Of a stretch of DNA of 64,000 nucleotides, positions 1 to 11,911 are shown in pieces. Each line of letters opens with the position of its first letter. Position 1 is the stretch's first letter. The stretch is taken from NCBI RefSeq assembly GCF_002865645.1, contig NW_020194620.1:1805353-1869352 (forward strand). Direction: 5' to 3'. The stretch comes from Hyaloscypha bicolor E. Lineage: Eukaryota > Ascomycota > Leotiomycetes > Helotiales > Hyaloscyphaceae. Position numbers and translations under genes: made by a program. Below the pieces are notes generated by a model. The model was given only the letters and a program-made list of their open reading frames with translations, did no database searches and was not told the origin of the DNA.

Positions 1-188
1 AGGAGGTGGATGTAGAACAAGATGCTCGTATATACAGCAGAGAAGGGGACACGCCTATAAGTGGAACAAGCGGAGGACCGATCCATCATCTCCCATAAAC
101 AGGAGGTGCTCACGGATCACCACAAACCCAAATTCCGCGCCAGGAACGCACTCAGAACCCCGAACCCGGGGTCCGCGAAACCTAAAAC

Positions 189-1272
189 CTAGACGGGACC
201 GATAGCAGGCAGTCCGAGAGGAGGAAACACATTCTTCCCAAACGACCCAATGTAATTCCCTAACCCCCCGCATCCAACCATCAGCCAAACCCCCACTTCT
301 CCAAAGGTTTCACCCCCACAAGACACACACAGGACAGGGGAGGGAGGAAGGGGGGGAAGCGTACCAGGAGCAACATAATTACACACCGTAAACCAACTCT
401 CGACCCCAGCGAAAACCGTCCCCGCCGCACAGAACCGGCTCGCACACCCCACCGTCGCGCTGCCGCTCCACACGACCTGCGTGAAGTGCCCATAGCCCGC
501 GAACTTCGCCAGGTCCGGGGTCGGCAGGCCGTAATACGACGGCAGGAAGTTGTTGACCTCGCCGTAGTACCACTGGGTCGAGATGGATTTGGCGAGCATG
601 AGCGCCGGGGAGAAGGTCGAGACCGGGCCGGAGGAGCCGTAGGCCGCGAGGTTCTGGCCGTAGCCGCCGCCGGCGACGGTCCTGTGAGCGCGACGGGGTT
701 AGTACAATTGGGGCGTCAGGGAGGGGTCGAGGGAGGGAGGGTGCGTACATGTTGTGTGCGAATTTGCAGCTGGAGGCTATTTGGGCCGCGATGGCGGCTT
801 GGGTGGGGTTCCATGTCATGATAGGGGCGGAGTGGTTAAGACGGTGCTTGTTGTGGTAGTACAGTCCAGTGCTTTGGTAGACTTGTGCTGCTGGGAGGGC
901 GGGGCCGTTTCTTGACGAGATCTTGGTGTTGAAGGATGAGGAGCTCGAGCTCGACGACTTGGAGGACGCCGCACTTGAGCTGGTGCTTGCCTTCGTCGAA
1001 GTTGAGCTCTTAGCCGGGCTCGTGAACGTTGCTGAAGATATCGAGGTCGAAGTTGAGCTTTTCGAGGTGCTTTTGGAGCTTGCTGAGGATTGTAACGTGG
1101 ATAGAATAACAAATGAAGAGATTATTGACATTGAGAGTGTTTGAGTCGTGGGAGGGCCTATTTGACCTTGTGTAGAAATCACATATAAGGTTTCTAGCGT
1201 AGTGAAGACATTGACTGTTTGACAGCTAACAAGTCCCGCCAAAAGTGCGGTAGAAAGTATAGAAGGCTTCAT
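189..1272 (-). CDS. Secreted CAP/PR-1-like (SCP/TAPS) protein
   Basis: Spliced model complement(189..259, 365..681, 749..1272), 303 aa. Introns 260-364 and 682-748 have GT/AG ends and keep frame. I start at the ATG at 1272 because it gives a clean signal peptide (MKPSILSTALLAGLVSCQT); the in-frame ATG at 1290 adds six residues. A long Ser/Thr/Lys-rich linker (about residues 60-125) follows, likely O-glycosylated. The C-terminal half is a CAP domain: YYHNKHRLNHSAP at the start of the fold, then AGGGYGQNLA, GHFTQVVW and VCNYVAPGNYIG after splicing. The two His-containing segments and the Glu of YGEVNNF fit the family's metal-binding cavity. CAP proteins are secreted and several fungal members bind sterols; the substrate here is unknown. 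Family call is firm; intron borders were read by eye. Confidence 0.9.
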
Positions 1273-2486
1273 TTCGAGAGTGTATATCATAGAAATGTTG
1301 GGGGAAAGAGCAATTCTTTCTTCAAAGGGAGGGCTTGCGCGCCTTTATAACGATCCCTTTCAACATCTCAGACCATTTCTTGGCTCCTGGCCCAACCACT
1401 TTTACAAGAACCCCTCAAAAGACAGCTCTAAAACTTAACTGATTTACCGTAGCGTGTACGTTACCTAGTCACAAACCCGAGTTGAAACAGTTTATTCTAG
1501 TATCATGAAATGAGAATGCGCTACGCCGAGAACTACTCGAAGTGCTAAAAAAAATCAATACTTCGATACAATGGCCAGTGATCTCGATCAAACACAGAAA
1601 GAACGTTCCTCAATTGACATTCTCGGAAAGAGTGGCAAAGTCATAAAATATCACGAACTTGGCCTCGATGGGGGAAAACGCTGACTTAAAATCCCCCATC
1701 GGAATGCATAACACCTATCTTGCATACAGAAGGAGACAAGATCAGCAATACGAACAAAGACAATTTTGGTTTCGAAAAACTTCCAGTGACCCCACTAGGT
1801 ACGTCATGAGAAGAGCACTCGTCAGCTCACTGAACTTTCAAGGAATGCGCAAACAAAGTCTCTTCATCGAAGATCCCAAGAACATCAATTGAGAGCCTAA
1901 GGGTGCTACATATAAGTCTAGATTTTGCCTTCCGTCTAAGGGCGTCAAAGAGGCTCTGAGCGGTACTGGACCCTTTCTGGGATCGTGTTCACGAGTTTGT
2001 ATACCCATGAATCCTTGACTGGTATCGCTCCCCGGACCTAGAAGTGAGTGAGAACTTCGCTCGACATCTGAAAATTCGTGATCAGCCATTGAAGGAAATT
2101 TGCATAATTTTAGCAATATTCCAGGGCGACCTCTCTGGGATGAAGCTGAATGCAGTGGGCTCGGTCAAGGTCGTCTTTGCTAACTCCTTTAAAATGTGCT
2201 GAATTGCTGAGTGTGAAATAAAACAAGGTCCTGTGAGCTGTGAGTACAAAATAGACGTAACTCGCCGCCAATAGGTCGGCTTTTATCAAGTCTGTGAGTT
2301 TTTTTAGTTGAGATATGCTTCAAGGTTGAAATTAAGTCTTACCAATGCCAGGCATCGGAGTAGACTCTATACGTTGGTCTTCGACGTCCTGCGTGAGGCC
2401 CGAGATATCTGTGATCCTTCTTCCACATTTCGGCGGTTAATGGTTCTAGCTGTAGATTCCTGGATGACTACGCTTGCCATGTCGGA
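1273..2486. other. Intergenic, no gene seen
   Basis: About 1.2 kb between the CAP gene and the HeLo remnant. It must contain the CAP promoter at its left end. Only short open frames are present and none resembles a known protein. Confidence 0.5.
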
Positions 2487-3221
2487 TCAAGACTGGTAAT
2501 TGGCTTCGGGGTAAGCTGACTGTACCAAGCGGAGTTTTGATAGATCAAAAATCGAACAAATATCGCCTCATATGATTTGATCCTGCGACTCTTTCCTGCT
2601 AGGTACCACATCGTGCAGCCTATCGATGAAGTCTTTCGAGCAGACTTGCAGGTCTTCGAATTTCCCCTTGTTGTGGATCGCCCACTTAGTTTTCGAGATA
2701 AGGCTGTGCTTTCCGGACGATGCAGCATTTCGATCCCAGAAGCGCTTATTGGAGGTCCTGGAGATATTCATACTATTTCGACTCAAAGGGTCGACGTCTG
2801 CGCCGCGGTTTCTCCCACAGGTGTGGAAGGTTTGAGGCCATATCCCTTCTCCAGTCTGTCTGTATCTAAAAGCAACACTTTAATATGCTCGAGACATTTC
2901 ATGATCACTTCCACCTTGGTAGGATCTCGAATATCTGGCGCTCGTTCCGAATCATCGATTTTGAGGATGCCGAAAGCATTGCCCCAGATAAGTAGGCGTG
3001 TCTTCTCAATGTCGAGCTTGACAAGAAGGATCTTGAGGTCCTCCGCGAGGCTCTGGGGTGCTTTGAAGTAGCCGAAACACTTCCATGGCTTCCTATCTGA
3101 TGCCAGGACTTCTGGCAAGGACGATTGGCTTCGACATCAGACAAAGAACGTCAGGGAAGATGCAGGCGCTGAAGAGGCTCGCGATACCGATCGTGAGGCT
3201 TATTGGCTTTACTGGCACCAT
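2487..3221 (-). pseudogene. Decayed HeLo-domain (prion-inhibition/HET-S-like) gene
   Basis: Reading the minus strand from an ATG at 3221, pieces of a HeLo domain appear in order but in different frames. The piece ending LTIGIASLFSACI (about 3160-3221) is followed in another frame by CFGYF and LVKLDIEKTRLLIWGNAFG (about 2960-3070) and LLLDTDRLEKGYGL (about 2860). That frame stops at 2783. The next frame carries KRFWDRNAASS and ISKTKWAIHNKGKFEDL (about 2610-2750), then a TGA at 2568-2570. Past it, the same frame resumes with SIFDLSKLRLVQSAY up to a stop at 2487. HeLo domains are N-terminal membrane-active effector domains in fungal incompatibility proteins such as HET-S. No single reading frame covers the domain. 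The first junction could hide an intron, but the later frame change and the TGA look like lesions. No intact C-terminal prion-forming or other region was seen. Confidence 0.75.
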
Positions 3222-5954
3222 CTTGAACATAGCAAACGCTCACCGAAGTATTATATGACAGTTGCGTGATGAATTGAAATTGTTAGTGAGAAGAGCTGTC
3301 GCCCAGCTGAGCCGATGTTCTTCGAGGCTGGAAAAAGCAAGGCTTGCACATGTGTCTTGCATTGCCACCACAACACTGGTGTTGGGCTTTTGGGCAAAGC
3401 TGTCAGAGGAAGACCTACCAATTTTGACAACCCTCGCGGTGGACAAAAAAAAGCGACCCCAAATTTTCAATGTCCCAATTCAAGTTGGACCATCCCAGGT
3501 GCTTTCCCTTCGAGTATGCCGTCGATAAATGGCACATTTAAAGTCTACTTCCTCCGAGTGTCCCCGAGCTTTTAGACCACTTGAATACTGTCTCCCCCCA
3601 ATGTTCAACATTGGCTGGAGACATTGATTAGTGCGCTTTTTTCGTCCACCACGAGCAACCATAAGAGCACCTTGTGAAGATAGAAATAAGAAATAGCAAG
3701 CGGTAAAGACGTATGAAACTCGAGAATAACCTAGTAGCGATCGTGACTCTAAAACGGCCATGTCGACCTTGAAGAGTTATGAGGCACTTCACAATCTCAC
3801 GGCTTGGTATATGCAGCCTGAAATGATACCGAAGGTATTGAAATTTGGGGCGACGAAGAGAAAACCAAAAGGAAGGAAGGAAGGGCTCGGTGAAATTGTC
3901 AATAGCCCAAGGACGAGTAAAAGGAGGAGTCGCAATCGAAGTCCAGCTGCGACTTCAGTTGTCAGCTCTGAGTTGAGACTTGCATCATAATCGCGCACTG
4001 TTACACAACTGCCTTTGCTGAACTGGAGTACATGGTACATTATGGAACGATGAATGTAGTGAAGAATAAAAAAATGATAACCCGAAATTGCCACCTCGCA
4101 TGGGAATAGCCCGAGACCGCGGAGATGCTATCCTGTCCAAGTGAACACACTCGTACCATGCCATTGAATTACCCTTCCGGCGATCATAGACTAAAGCTTT
4201 ATGCATATAAAGTTGTTGGCCGCTGCAACGGGAAGACGCAGTTCGAGTCAATATCTGCAAGCCAAATCATTGCAAGTCAAGCAATCAGGATGACTTCGCC
4301 TCGTCATTATCGATGAAACGTAGTAGACGGGCTGACGGCGCGGTGACCGAGATTCGCCCCTGAGCCAAGACAGACCTCAGCTACACAAAATGTTGCTCAG
4401 CATAACGCATTCGTTGAGCAGCTCGAGTTATTACGAGTTCATTCTCCACTACCCCCTCCTTCAACAAATCTGCGGATTGCCCAAAGCGGCAGTCCGGCGG
4501 CGTGGTCAGGAAAAGCCTCACTGCAAGGACTTTCCAAAACAGGAGGTGGATGACACCCTACGTACATATAATAGCACTCATTCCAGGGGTGAAGAGACAG
4601 ACTTTCACATGCAATTCAAGTTGCAACAATGCTAGGACACGGACAGCCTTCTGGTCCGCTGTCGTCGGGCTCGTGCCGTTGACACGGCGGGTAAAAGCTC
4701 TTTGCCCCCGTGCACGCAAGGCTACTGATAGAGAATAAATGAATGTAGTTTTTCTATTTAGCGGCGGCAACTGAAGGAAGTTCCCTACCAGCTGGCATAT
4801 GGAGCCGTGGCAATCAAATGTCGTCCCGACCCTGGCCGATTGTGGATCTCCGTTCCCTCCGGAACCAGGCCAGTACCCGAAACGAAATGTCGTGCAGGAG
4901 CTACCCCCTCCTTGAAAATTTCAAAGCATGTGCAAACAACTCTGATAGATCCTCAAGAACGATTGACAGAAAGAGAAGGGCGCGTATACGACCCAATTTT
5001 CGTGCCGTGTTATTCCCCGAAGGCTGGAGCTGAGCTGCTCTCGTTGAACCACTTGAGACACTGATAGGTCGACTACCTTGCCATTGCTTGGCCTTCCAAT
5101 TCTTATCCGCATCTCTAAGATGTTGAATTGGCTGATTTGATCCATCTCCTGTTGCGTCGGCCCTGTGGATACGAACGAAGCGAGCGATGCAATTATGTTG
5201 TTCGTAAAAATCCTTCATTTGGAGCGGCCCCGCGAGAGAGATGTCGTTGCGAGCAATCAATAGATCTTCATCTCGGTACCCCCCTCTAGCAAGCCCATTT
5301 CGACGTGTCATATTTGGGCTGAACCGACCACAGGGGAACTTCGAACGGGCTGCCCGGCGATCTGGTCGCTTGGCCGCGCCCCCGTATATGCTGGGATGGT
5401 CTGATATCATCTCTCGATGAAGAGGGGTAAAGTGGGGATGTTGAGCTCTTCACTGGATGAACAGCAACACAGCATTTGTTCGATGTGGAAGCACGTTGCT
5501 TGATGTGTGCAGAAGCAATTGGATGTGATAGAGTAGTGTTGAAACGCACATATATGGCGTCGATAGGTGAGAGTGGAGGCAGCCCGGTTGTAGCCGCAGC
5601 GCACGGTGCGTTTGATGTACCTAGTACTTCCAAACAAGGGAGACAGCCCGCAATTTACTAAGTACACGGGAGATCGTCGGAGCTCCCCGCATAGCCATTC
5701 GGGAATTTTTGAGGCCGCAAGGGAAAGTCACGATCGTTCGGTGGGTTGGCGGAAACGCTTTCATGAGTCCTGAGTCCTGATGCCGGCACTGCGGCAGTGG
5801 AAAACACGAGATGGCATTTGGTGGGGCTTGGCCTGCAGCTTTCCTTGCAGAGCATGGTCTGCAACCGTGGTCCGTTGGAGCGACAGCGCAGAAAGAATAG
5901 GGTGGGTGAGGGTAGGGTATGATATGGCTTCCAGGATCAAAATAACCGCACATT

Positions 5955-6022
5955 GCTGAGTGCTGAGTGCTGCACTGCTAGATGCTAAGTGCTAAGTGCT
6001 AAGTGCTAAGTGCTGGGTGCTG
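5955..6022. repeat. 7-bp tandem repeat (GCTAAGT)n
   Basis: Imperfect array whose core is four consecutive GCTAAGT units near 5983-6012, flanked by GCTGAGT and GCTGGGT variants. Non-coding simple repeat. Confidence 0.8.
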
Positions 6023-8812
6023 GCAAGACCTGGAAGAGAAGGCTTCGTAGATAAGGCAACTTGGTGGGTCGCACATCCCGCAGCCTGACTGCAACACCAG
6101 CTTCTTATCTCGGGTTACAGCCTGACTGCTGAGAGAACAATGCGAGGGCCATTCCACGCTGGACTGCCTTTCAGCTGCCGGTGTCATCTGACTGTCGAGG
6201 GAAAGCGATAAGCGATAAGAACCCCCCGGATACTCCAGGCCCTGGCGTATGCAAGAAAGGCCGTACACAACGGCTTCTGCCAATAACGATTACGTTGTGT
6301 GAAAAAGTGGGGGTGGGATATCGCGAGGTTTCTTTGAAAGTGGTGGCTGCTCACTGCCCAGAATCCTCTTCTGCCTAGCACCACTCCCGCAGCGCCAAGG
6401 GGTTTCGTTGATTTGAATTATTTGTGGTGTCATGCAGCCCAAATACAACCTCCAAGGGTTCCGAAAGCAGGTTTATTTGGCGGGAAAGCCGGCAGCTGCT
6501 TCCCCGAAGCGGTTCCGCATCCTAAGGGGCTAATGTAAATTGTGGCTGGAGCCTGTGCAGGCCTCTCGTGCAGGCATCTGAGGTATCGAGAAGTACTAAA
6601 GTCCCAAATTCCCATAGCTGACCCTGCAACTGTTGTTATGCAACCCCTCAGGCTTGTCAGGTTACATCCCGAGCCCTTCAATAACGCCTCGCAGCAACCT
6701 GACTGATATGGAAGAAGCTGGCTCCGAATCCAGTCAGTTGTCGTGATAGAAGGATCCTAGTATCGCAGCTGAGCAGTTCACCTCGAGAGTCCAAGATGAC
6801 TGACAGGGTTGGCATTCAACAAGCCGGGGCGATTTGTTCAGAGCCAATTGAGGATGCTATGCATTTCTGATAGGGTCGGCCAGGGGCCTGCTCGAGGCTT
6901 GCGCTCAACAGTCCTCCATCCCTGGACGAGATTCAAGGAGCTTTCCTCCATCGCCTTCGATTGGTATTGATTGCAATAAGTGCTCTTTGTGCGTCAAAGA
7001 AGTGGAGAACCTTATCAAGATGGTTGATTCAGCTTCTCAATCTTCTCCACTAGAGACCTGAGTCTCCATACACGTAGCATCATTAAGGTATCCACACTTA
7101 GCCGCCCCTAGGCATAGAATAAATCTTCCCCCGGTTTGAACGAGCGGAAGAGCATAGAGGGCTCCTCGAAAAGACAGAGAGACATAAACCTTCTTCAGAG
7201 TTGGCGGCTGGCCAATTTCGGACGTCTCATCACAATAAATGGTGTGAACTATGATTCTCGGTCAACATTAACATCTACCAAGTTGGCAAGATCGAGAATT
7301 GTGTCTGCCGATCATTTCTCTTACTGGGTCTAGATTGTGCCTCCAACAGAGTTCACAGCTCAAAAACAGTTGTGGATGCCGTGCACTAATTCGGGCATGA
7401 GATGCGGAGTCCAGCGAGGCTCACAGCTGCAGAACAGTTCAGAAACGCGGTACATAGAGCATAACCAACCAAACACCTGCACATCCACGAAAGACAGGTC
7501 TGTTAATCTGTAGAAGGCTACACAGCCTTGGACACAAGCATTGGTCAGACCCACGATCGGCCTCGTTCACCAGGGAACAACCCGGCTTCAAGTAGTGTCA
7601 TCGGCTCTCGAAGAAAGGTTGGACTAGTCTTCCAGTTGTCTCTTAACATAGATCGGAGTTGCATGACAGCGTCCTGCCTTCTAGAAAGATTGAACAGTCT
7701 TGCTCAGGATAGAATGACTTCCTAGGACACCACAATTAGGAAGAGCTAATCTTGGAGACGCGCCAATCTCCCGTAGGCCCGCTGTCTTTCCCGATCCTAT
7801 TTCGGGACACTCAGTAGCATGATGGCTTCTGCAAGAGTAGAAGAGAAGCGCCGAGTATTGGGCCAGGACGCTGGCCTCGGTGTCCACTCTGCTCTGCCGA
7901 AAATAGCAATTGAAAATGAAATTTCGAATTTGAATTTGGGAAAGACCAAGGAAAAGGGCCATGCGAGATAGACGCTTGTGAGTAAATTATTGCGCCATCA
8001 GGAACAGTACCCCGTGCAACATAAGAATTACTGTACATCCTGTGTTTATCGCTTGTCGTCTCAAGGCTGCCAGGACAGCTGGCTCGATGTCATTTCCAAG
8101 AGCTAGGAGATTTGGAAGTCTCCGAGATCTGCTAATTATGATATCTGGTTCTAGCTCAGCGCAATTTATTCCCTCACCCCAGGCTGGGCCTTCACTTGAG
8201 AGATGGTTGGCGGACGACGCACCAGCTGTGGCGGCGGTGCCTTCGAGAAAAGTTTTCGCGTCTGAGCCGTCCCAAAACCTTGCTCGCCCGTGACGTGCGG
8301 TACCCAGTGAACGTGGACTGTGGCTCGTAGAATCGCTCGCCGTTTTGCTTGGTGCAAGTTATTACGTGTTGCGAAGCTCAGACCGCTGAGCTCCTTCAGG
8401 CTCCTTTTTCGACAGCAAGAACGACAGCGATTTTAATATGAGGCTGATTGTTGGACCGTGATTCGATGAATTACCCAACGTGTGGTGAGGCGCCCCCACG
8501 GCCGACCCAGGTTTCTGAGGCCCGGTGAAACCTGCCGTGGAGAAGTGGCTTGAGAGCGTTTGTGTGTGACAACCCCCACACTCGGTTGTTCGGGTGAGAT
8601 CGCTGGGCCAAGGTGACGCCACACAGTTTTTTGGCCAGACCGTCGTAGCGGGCAGTTTTTGTGGGGACCGTTTCGGTAGTGAAGGGGCCTTGCGTACTGT
8701 GAGGGGATTCCCTCGCCATCCATCATCCATGCAGCCTGGATTCCTGGAAGGCTGGAAGGAGTGATCTTCTTCGTTTGCGGCACTGCAGACCTGCCCCCCG
8801 GTGGATGATGCT

Positions 8813-8858
8813 GGCAGCGAGGGCAGCGAGGGCAGCGAGGGCAGTGAGGGCAGGGAAG
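8813..8858. repeat. 9-bp tandem repeat (GGCAGCGAG)n
   Basis: Three exact GGCAGCGAG units followed by a GGCAGTGAG variant and a partial unit. On the minus strand it reads as repeated CTCGCTGCC. No gene is attached to it. Confidence 0.8.
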
Positions 8859-10035
8859 GCCCATTCGACTGACACTACTGTACCGCAGCAGCATCATGCA
8901 GTCTGCACAGCAGCCTGCAGGCCTGCAGCAATGGGGAGACGTCGAGTTCTGCAGGTCTATCGAGATTCGAGCAGCTGGCGGTGGAGTCCCAAGCCATCTT
9001 CCAAGTTCCAAGGCTCGCGCCCTCTTCGATGGCGAAATATACCTGGACCTCATAATTCGTGTGTCATTTATATGCACCGTGTGAGGTTGCCGCAGCGTGC
9101 GAATCAGAGGCTGCAGGTGGCCTCACCCCCAACAACGTCTCTCGTTTGACGCTCAAGAGTCAAACCGTCTTGGCAGGCGTTCTCCGCAATTTGGCAGATG
9201 CGGTGCGAGTCCAGCTGGCTCGGCTTGCCTTCGGCCAGGGCGGTGGCCATGGACGTTGCTGCTGGTGCTGATACAGGCCGGCCCCCCGCGATTGCTGATG
9301 GAAGAATGGAAAAGCCGTCCGTCGAATAATGCCAGAACACAATCAACGACGAGATGGAAACGATACGGGTCGAGCATAGATTGGGTTGTTCGTCCGATCG
9401 GCCAGCAGATGTTACGTAGACAAATGTAGCAAGTGAAGTGAATAATAGGCGAGAGTTTCGCGATCCCCAGATGTAAAATTCTGGGTCCTGGTCTGAAGCT
9501 GCTCTGCCCTCCGTCGAGAAAATCGGCTCGGCTGGAGGGGCTTTGCCTCCCGCAAGTGATGCCCATTCGCCAGTCCCGCCGCAACCCCAACCATGTGGTG
9601 CATACCACCAAATCCTCCCAAGCGTCGAGACTCTTTTCCCTTTCCTCTCCCTCCTCCTCTTCCTCCCCCCCACAAACACCCGCAGCTCTCGATCACGGCG
9701 GCGACCTCGACCTTCGCATCTGCCACTTCCGTGTAATCCAATACTCGCATCCGTGTGGAGGACTCCAAGGCATTGCATTGCCCTTGTCTTCCCCGTCACC
9801 GCTCAGTCGCCCCTCCCGACTCCACGCGTTTTCATACCTCGAAATTGTCTTGATGACAGAGCGGATAGGAGAATTCGACCGCTGGGAAGGAGTGTGTGTA
9901 GGAGAATCTGGGCCAGCAACGTCGTTGTATCATACATAGAAGGAAGGAAGGAAAGCAGCTTGGCACCTCGGTCCCCAGAGACCTTAAATCTCGCGCCTGC
10001 CTGACACCTTCGACTCCCTCATACCTTCCACCAGA

Positions 10036-11911
10036 ATGGCCGTAGTGCTCAATTCTGAGGAGAACAGCTACTTCTCGTCAGGTCCACTGCGACGGTCCCA
10101 TTCCCAGCCCAAGTTTGTGGCACAACCGTCATATTCGAAATCGCCGTCAAGATCACAGAGCCATAGTGCTTTCAACACCCGAACTTCCCCCCCCAATTCA
10201 ACTTCTTCTTCCGCGGTATCCTCCCCAAGAACCTTACACGCCGACTCCACAGCTCCGTCGTTTTCATCGACTCCCGCCAGCAGCCTCTCGCTCGACGCGA
10301 GTTGCGAGGACCAAGACGAGGAGGATCAAATCGTATTTCCTTCCTACGACGACGTTGGTTATTACGGACAAGTTGAAGACCTGGAGCCGCCACCAAGCCC
10401 TCGTACGGGTGATTCCTACACCGTTTCACCAACCTCAAACAGCACTTCGACGAATGTATCCCGACCCGAGTCTCCGGATCGATTTGAACACGCAGAAGAC
10501 GATACCGCTGTTAGAAACCAACCTTCCAGGCATGTAGATTACCTATCCCACAACTGGAAGGAAGAGGATATTTGGAACTCATGGAAGCATATCGTTTCGA
10601 AGCGAAAAGCGTACAATAATAGTGCTCGGCTGGAGAATGCATCATGGCGGACGTGGGCAAAATCAAAAAACAAGTTGAGAACTGTGTCTCCAGAGACGCT
10701 CAATTGGTGGGTTCAGGACAAATTCTAATGGTAGCATTGGCTGGGAAGGTGCTAACATCTATCAGGCTCAAGGATTGCGATGTCACTTGGCTTTATGGCC
10801 CATTACAGACAGGATCCGGTAAGTCGTTACATCAAACTTCTACCTCGCCATCGAGTAGTAGCCGGATATCAAAGTCAAATTCCTTTTTGAACAAGAAGCC
10901 TATTTTGAAGAAGCGAAGCATGTCAGAAATCATGTTGCAAAGATCACTGTCGTCATCATCACTTCTCAAACAAGCTGCTGCAGCCGTACAAGCACAGCAA
11001 TCCGAAGCCTATGGCGGACTTGGTCGTCCAATTATGGGCCGAGCAACTTCAGATTATACTTATCCCCTCTCATCGAGACGACTGAGCCGAGAGAACACGA
11101 GCATGCTCTCTTCAATCTCTTCGTCTGGGCTACAATCTCCTGGAGAAAAGAAGCACATCCATTTCAACGAGCAGGTAGAGCAGTGTATAGCATTGGAGAT
11201 GAAGGGGGATGACGACGATGAGGCAGAGGCATATGCTGTCCACGGCTATGACGACAGCGACTCTGACGATGGAGGCATTATGATGAAGAGGAGTAATTCG
11301 AAGCGGAAATTGCCTCCGCTCCATAAGAAGAGGACAACTCCTCGTCAAAGTTTCAGTACCGAGAGCAAGACGATTGCAATGCTGCCGTCAACTACATTAA
11401 AATACAGAGCAGATACCCCCGAACCCCCGGAAACGGCGATGAAGCACAGCAATGGATTCTGGAATGGAAGCAAGTTGTCTCCTTCTCCTTCCCAGGAAAC
11501 CCTGAGACCATCAAAACAATCGACGAGGATGCTTCTTGGTGATGATGAGGAAGATGATGATATGGACTGGCAACCGCCAAGCGCGTTCAATAACCGCAAG
11601 GACAGTGTGGCAGTAACTCAAGAGCGTTTTCAGAGCATACACACGTCTGGATCCTCGTCGAGCCTCACAGGCGAACCGTCGGGTATGAGAAGAACTCCAT
11701 CAGGGATGTTCATGCCATATGAGGAAGATGAAGACGATGGTAGGTAGAGAAGCCCCTTTCCCATGTCTCCTGAAAAGACCTTTATTGAGCAATTGCTGAC
11801 TCTCCGCCAGCTGTTAGTGAGGGCCTCTTCGGCAAGATCACAGATACTGTAAACACAGCAAAGGACATTGCACATGTTATCTGGAATGTGGGTTGGCGAT
11901 CTGGAAGATAA
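10036..11911 (+). CDS. Reg1-like regulatory subunit of protein phosphatase 1 (DUF1752 family)
   Basis: Model join(10036..10706, 10766..11739, 11811..11911), 581 aa; both introns have GT/AG ends and the first has a GCTAAC branch site. The N-terminal third is Ser/Pro-rich and disordered. Around residue 167 begins the diagnostic block YLSHNWKEEDIWNSWKHIV, continuing over intron 1 into NWLKDCDVTWLYGPLQ; this is the DUF1752 signature of Reg1/Reg2 proteins. Near residue 351, KKHIHFNEQVEQC carries an RVxF-type PP1 docking motif (K-H-I-H-F). The last exon ends TAKDIAHVIWNVGWRSG, conserved in filamentous fungal members. In yeast, Reg1 targets the PP1 catalytic subunit Glc7 to Snf1 kinase in glucose repression; the same role here is inferred from homology. 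Acidic and Ser-rich stretches between the motifs are typical. Confidence 0.88.

Larger units (their letters stand above)
3222..10035. other. Gene-poor region of about 6.8 kb
   Basis: Only short overlapping frames on both strands, without recognisable domains, consistent start context or splice logic. Open stretches at 3262-3528 (plus) and 3480-3761 (minus) lie next to the HeLo remnant and could be fragments of its neighbour, but I cannot match them to a family. The right end (about 9.6-10.0 kb) is pyrimidine-rich and presumably the Reg1 promoter and 5' UTR. Two small tandem repeats inside are listed separately. Confidence 0.4.

Noticed and set aside
3262..3990. Several short ORFs beside the HeLo remnant
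   Set aside because: They overlap on opposite strands, have no domain or signal peptide, and may be chance frames.
5955..6022. CRISPR-like array
   Set aside because: The repeats are 7 bp and contiguous without spacers; it is a simple tandem repeat in a eukaryotic genome.
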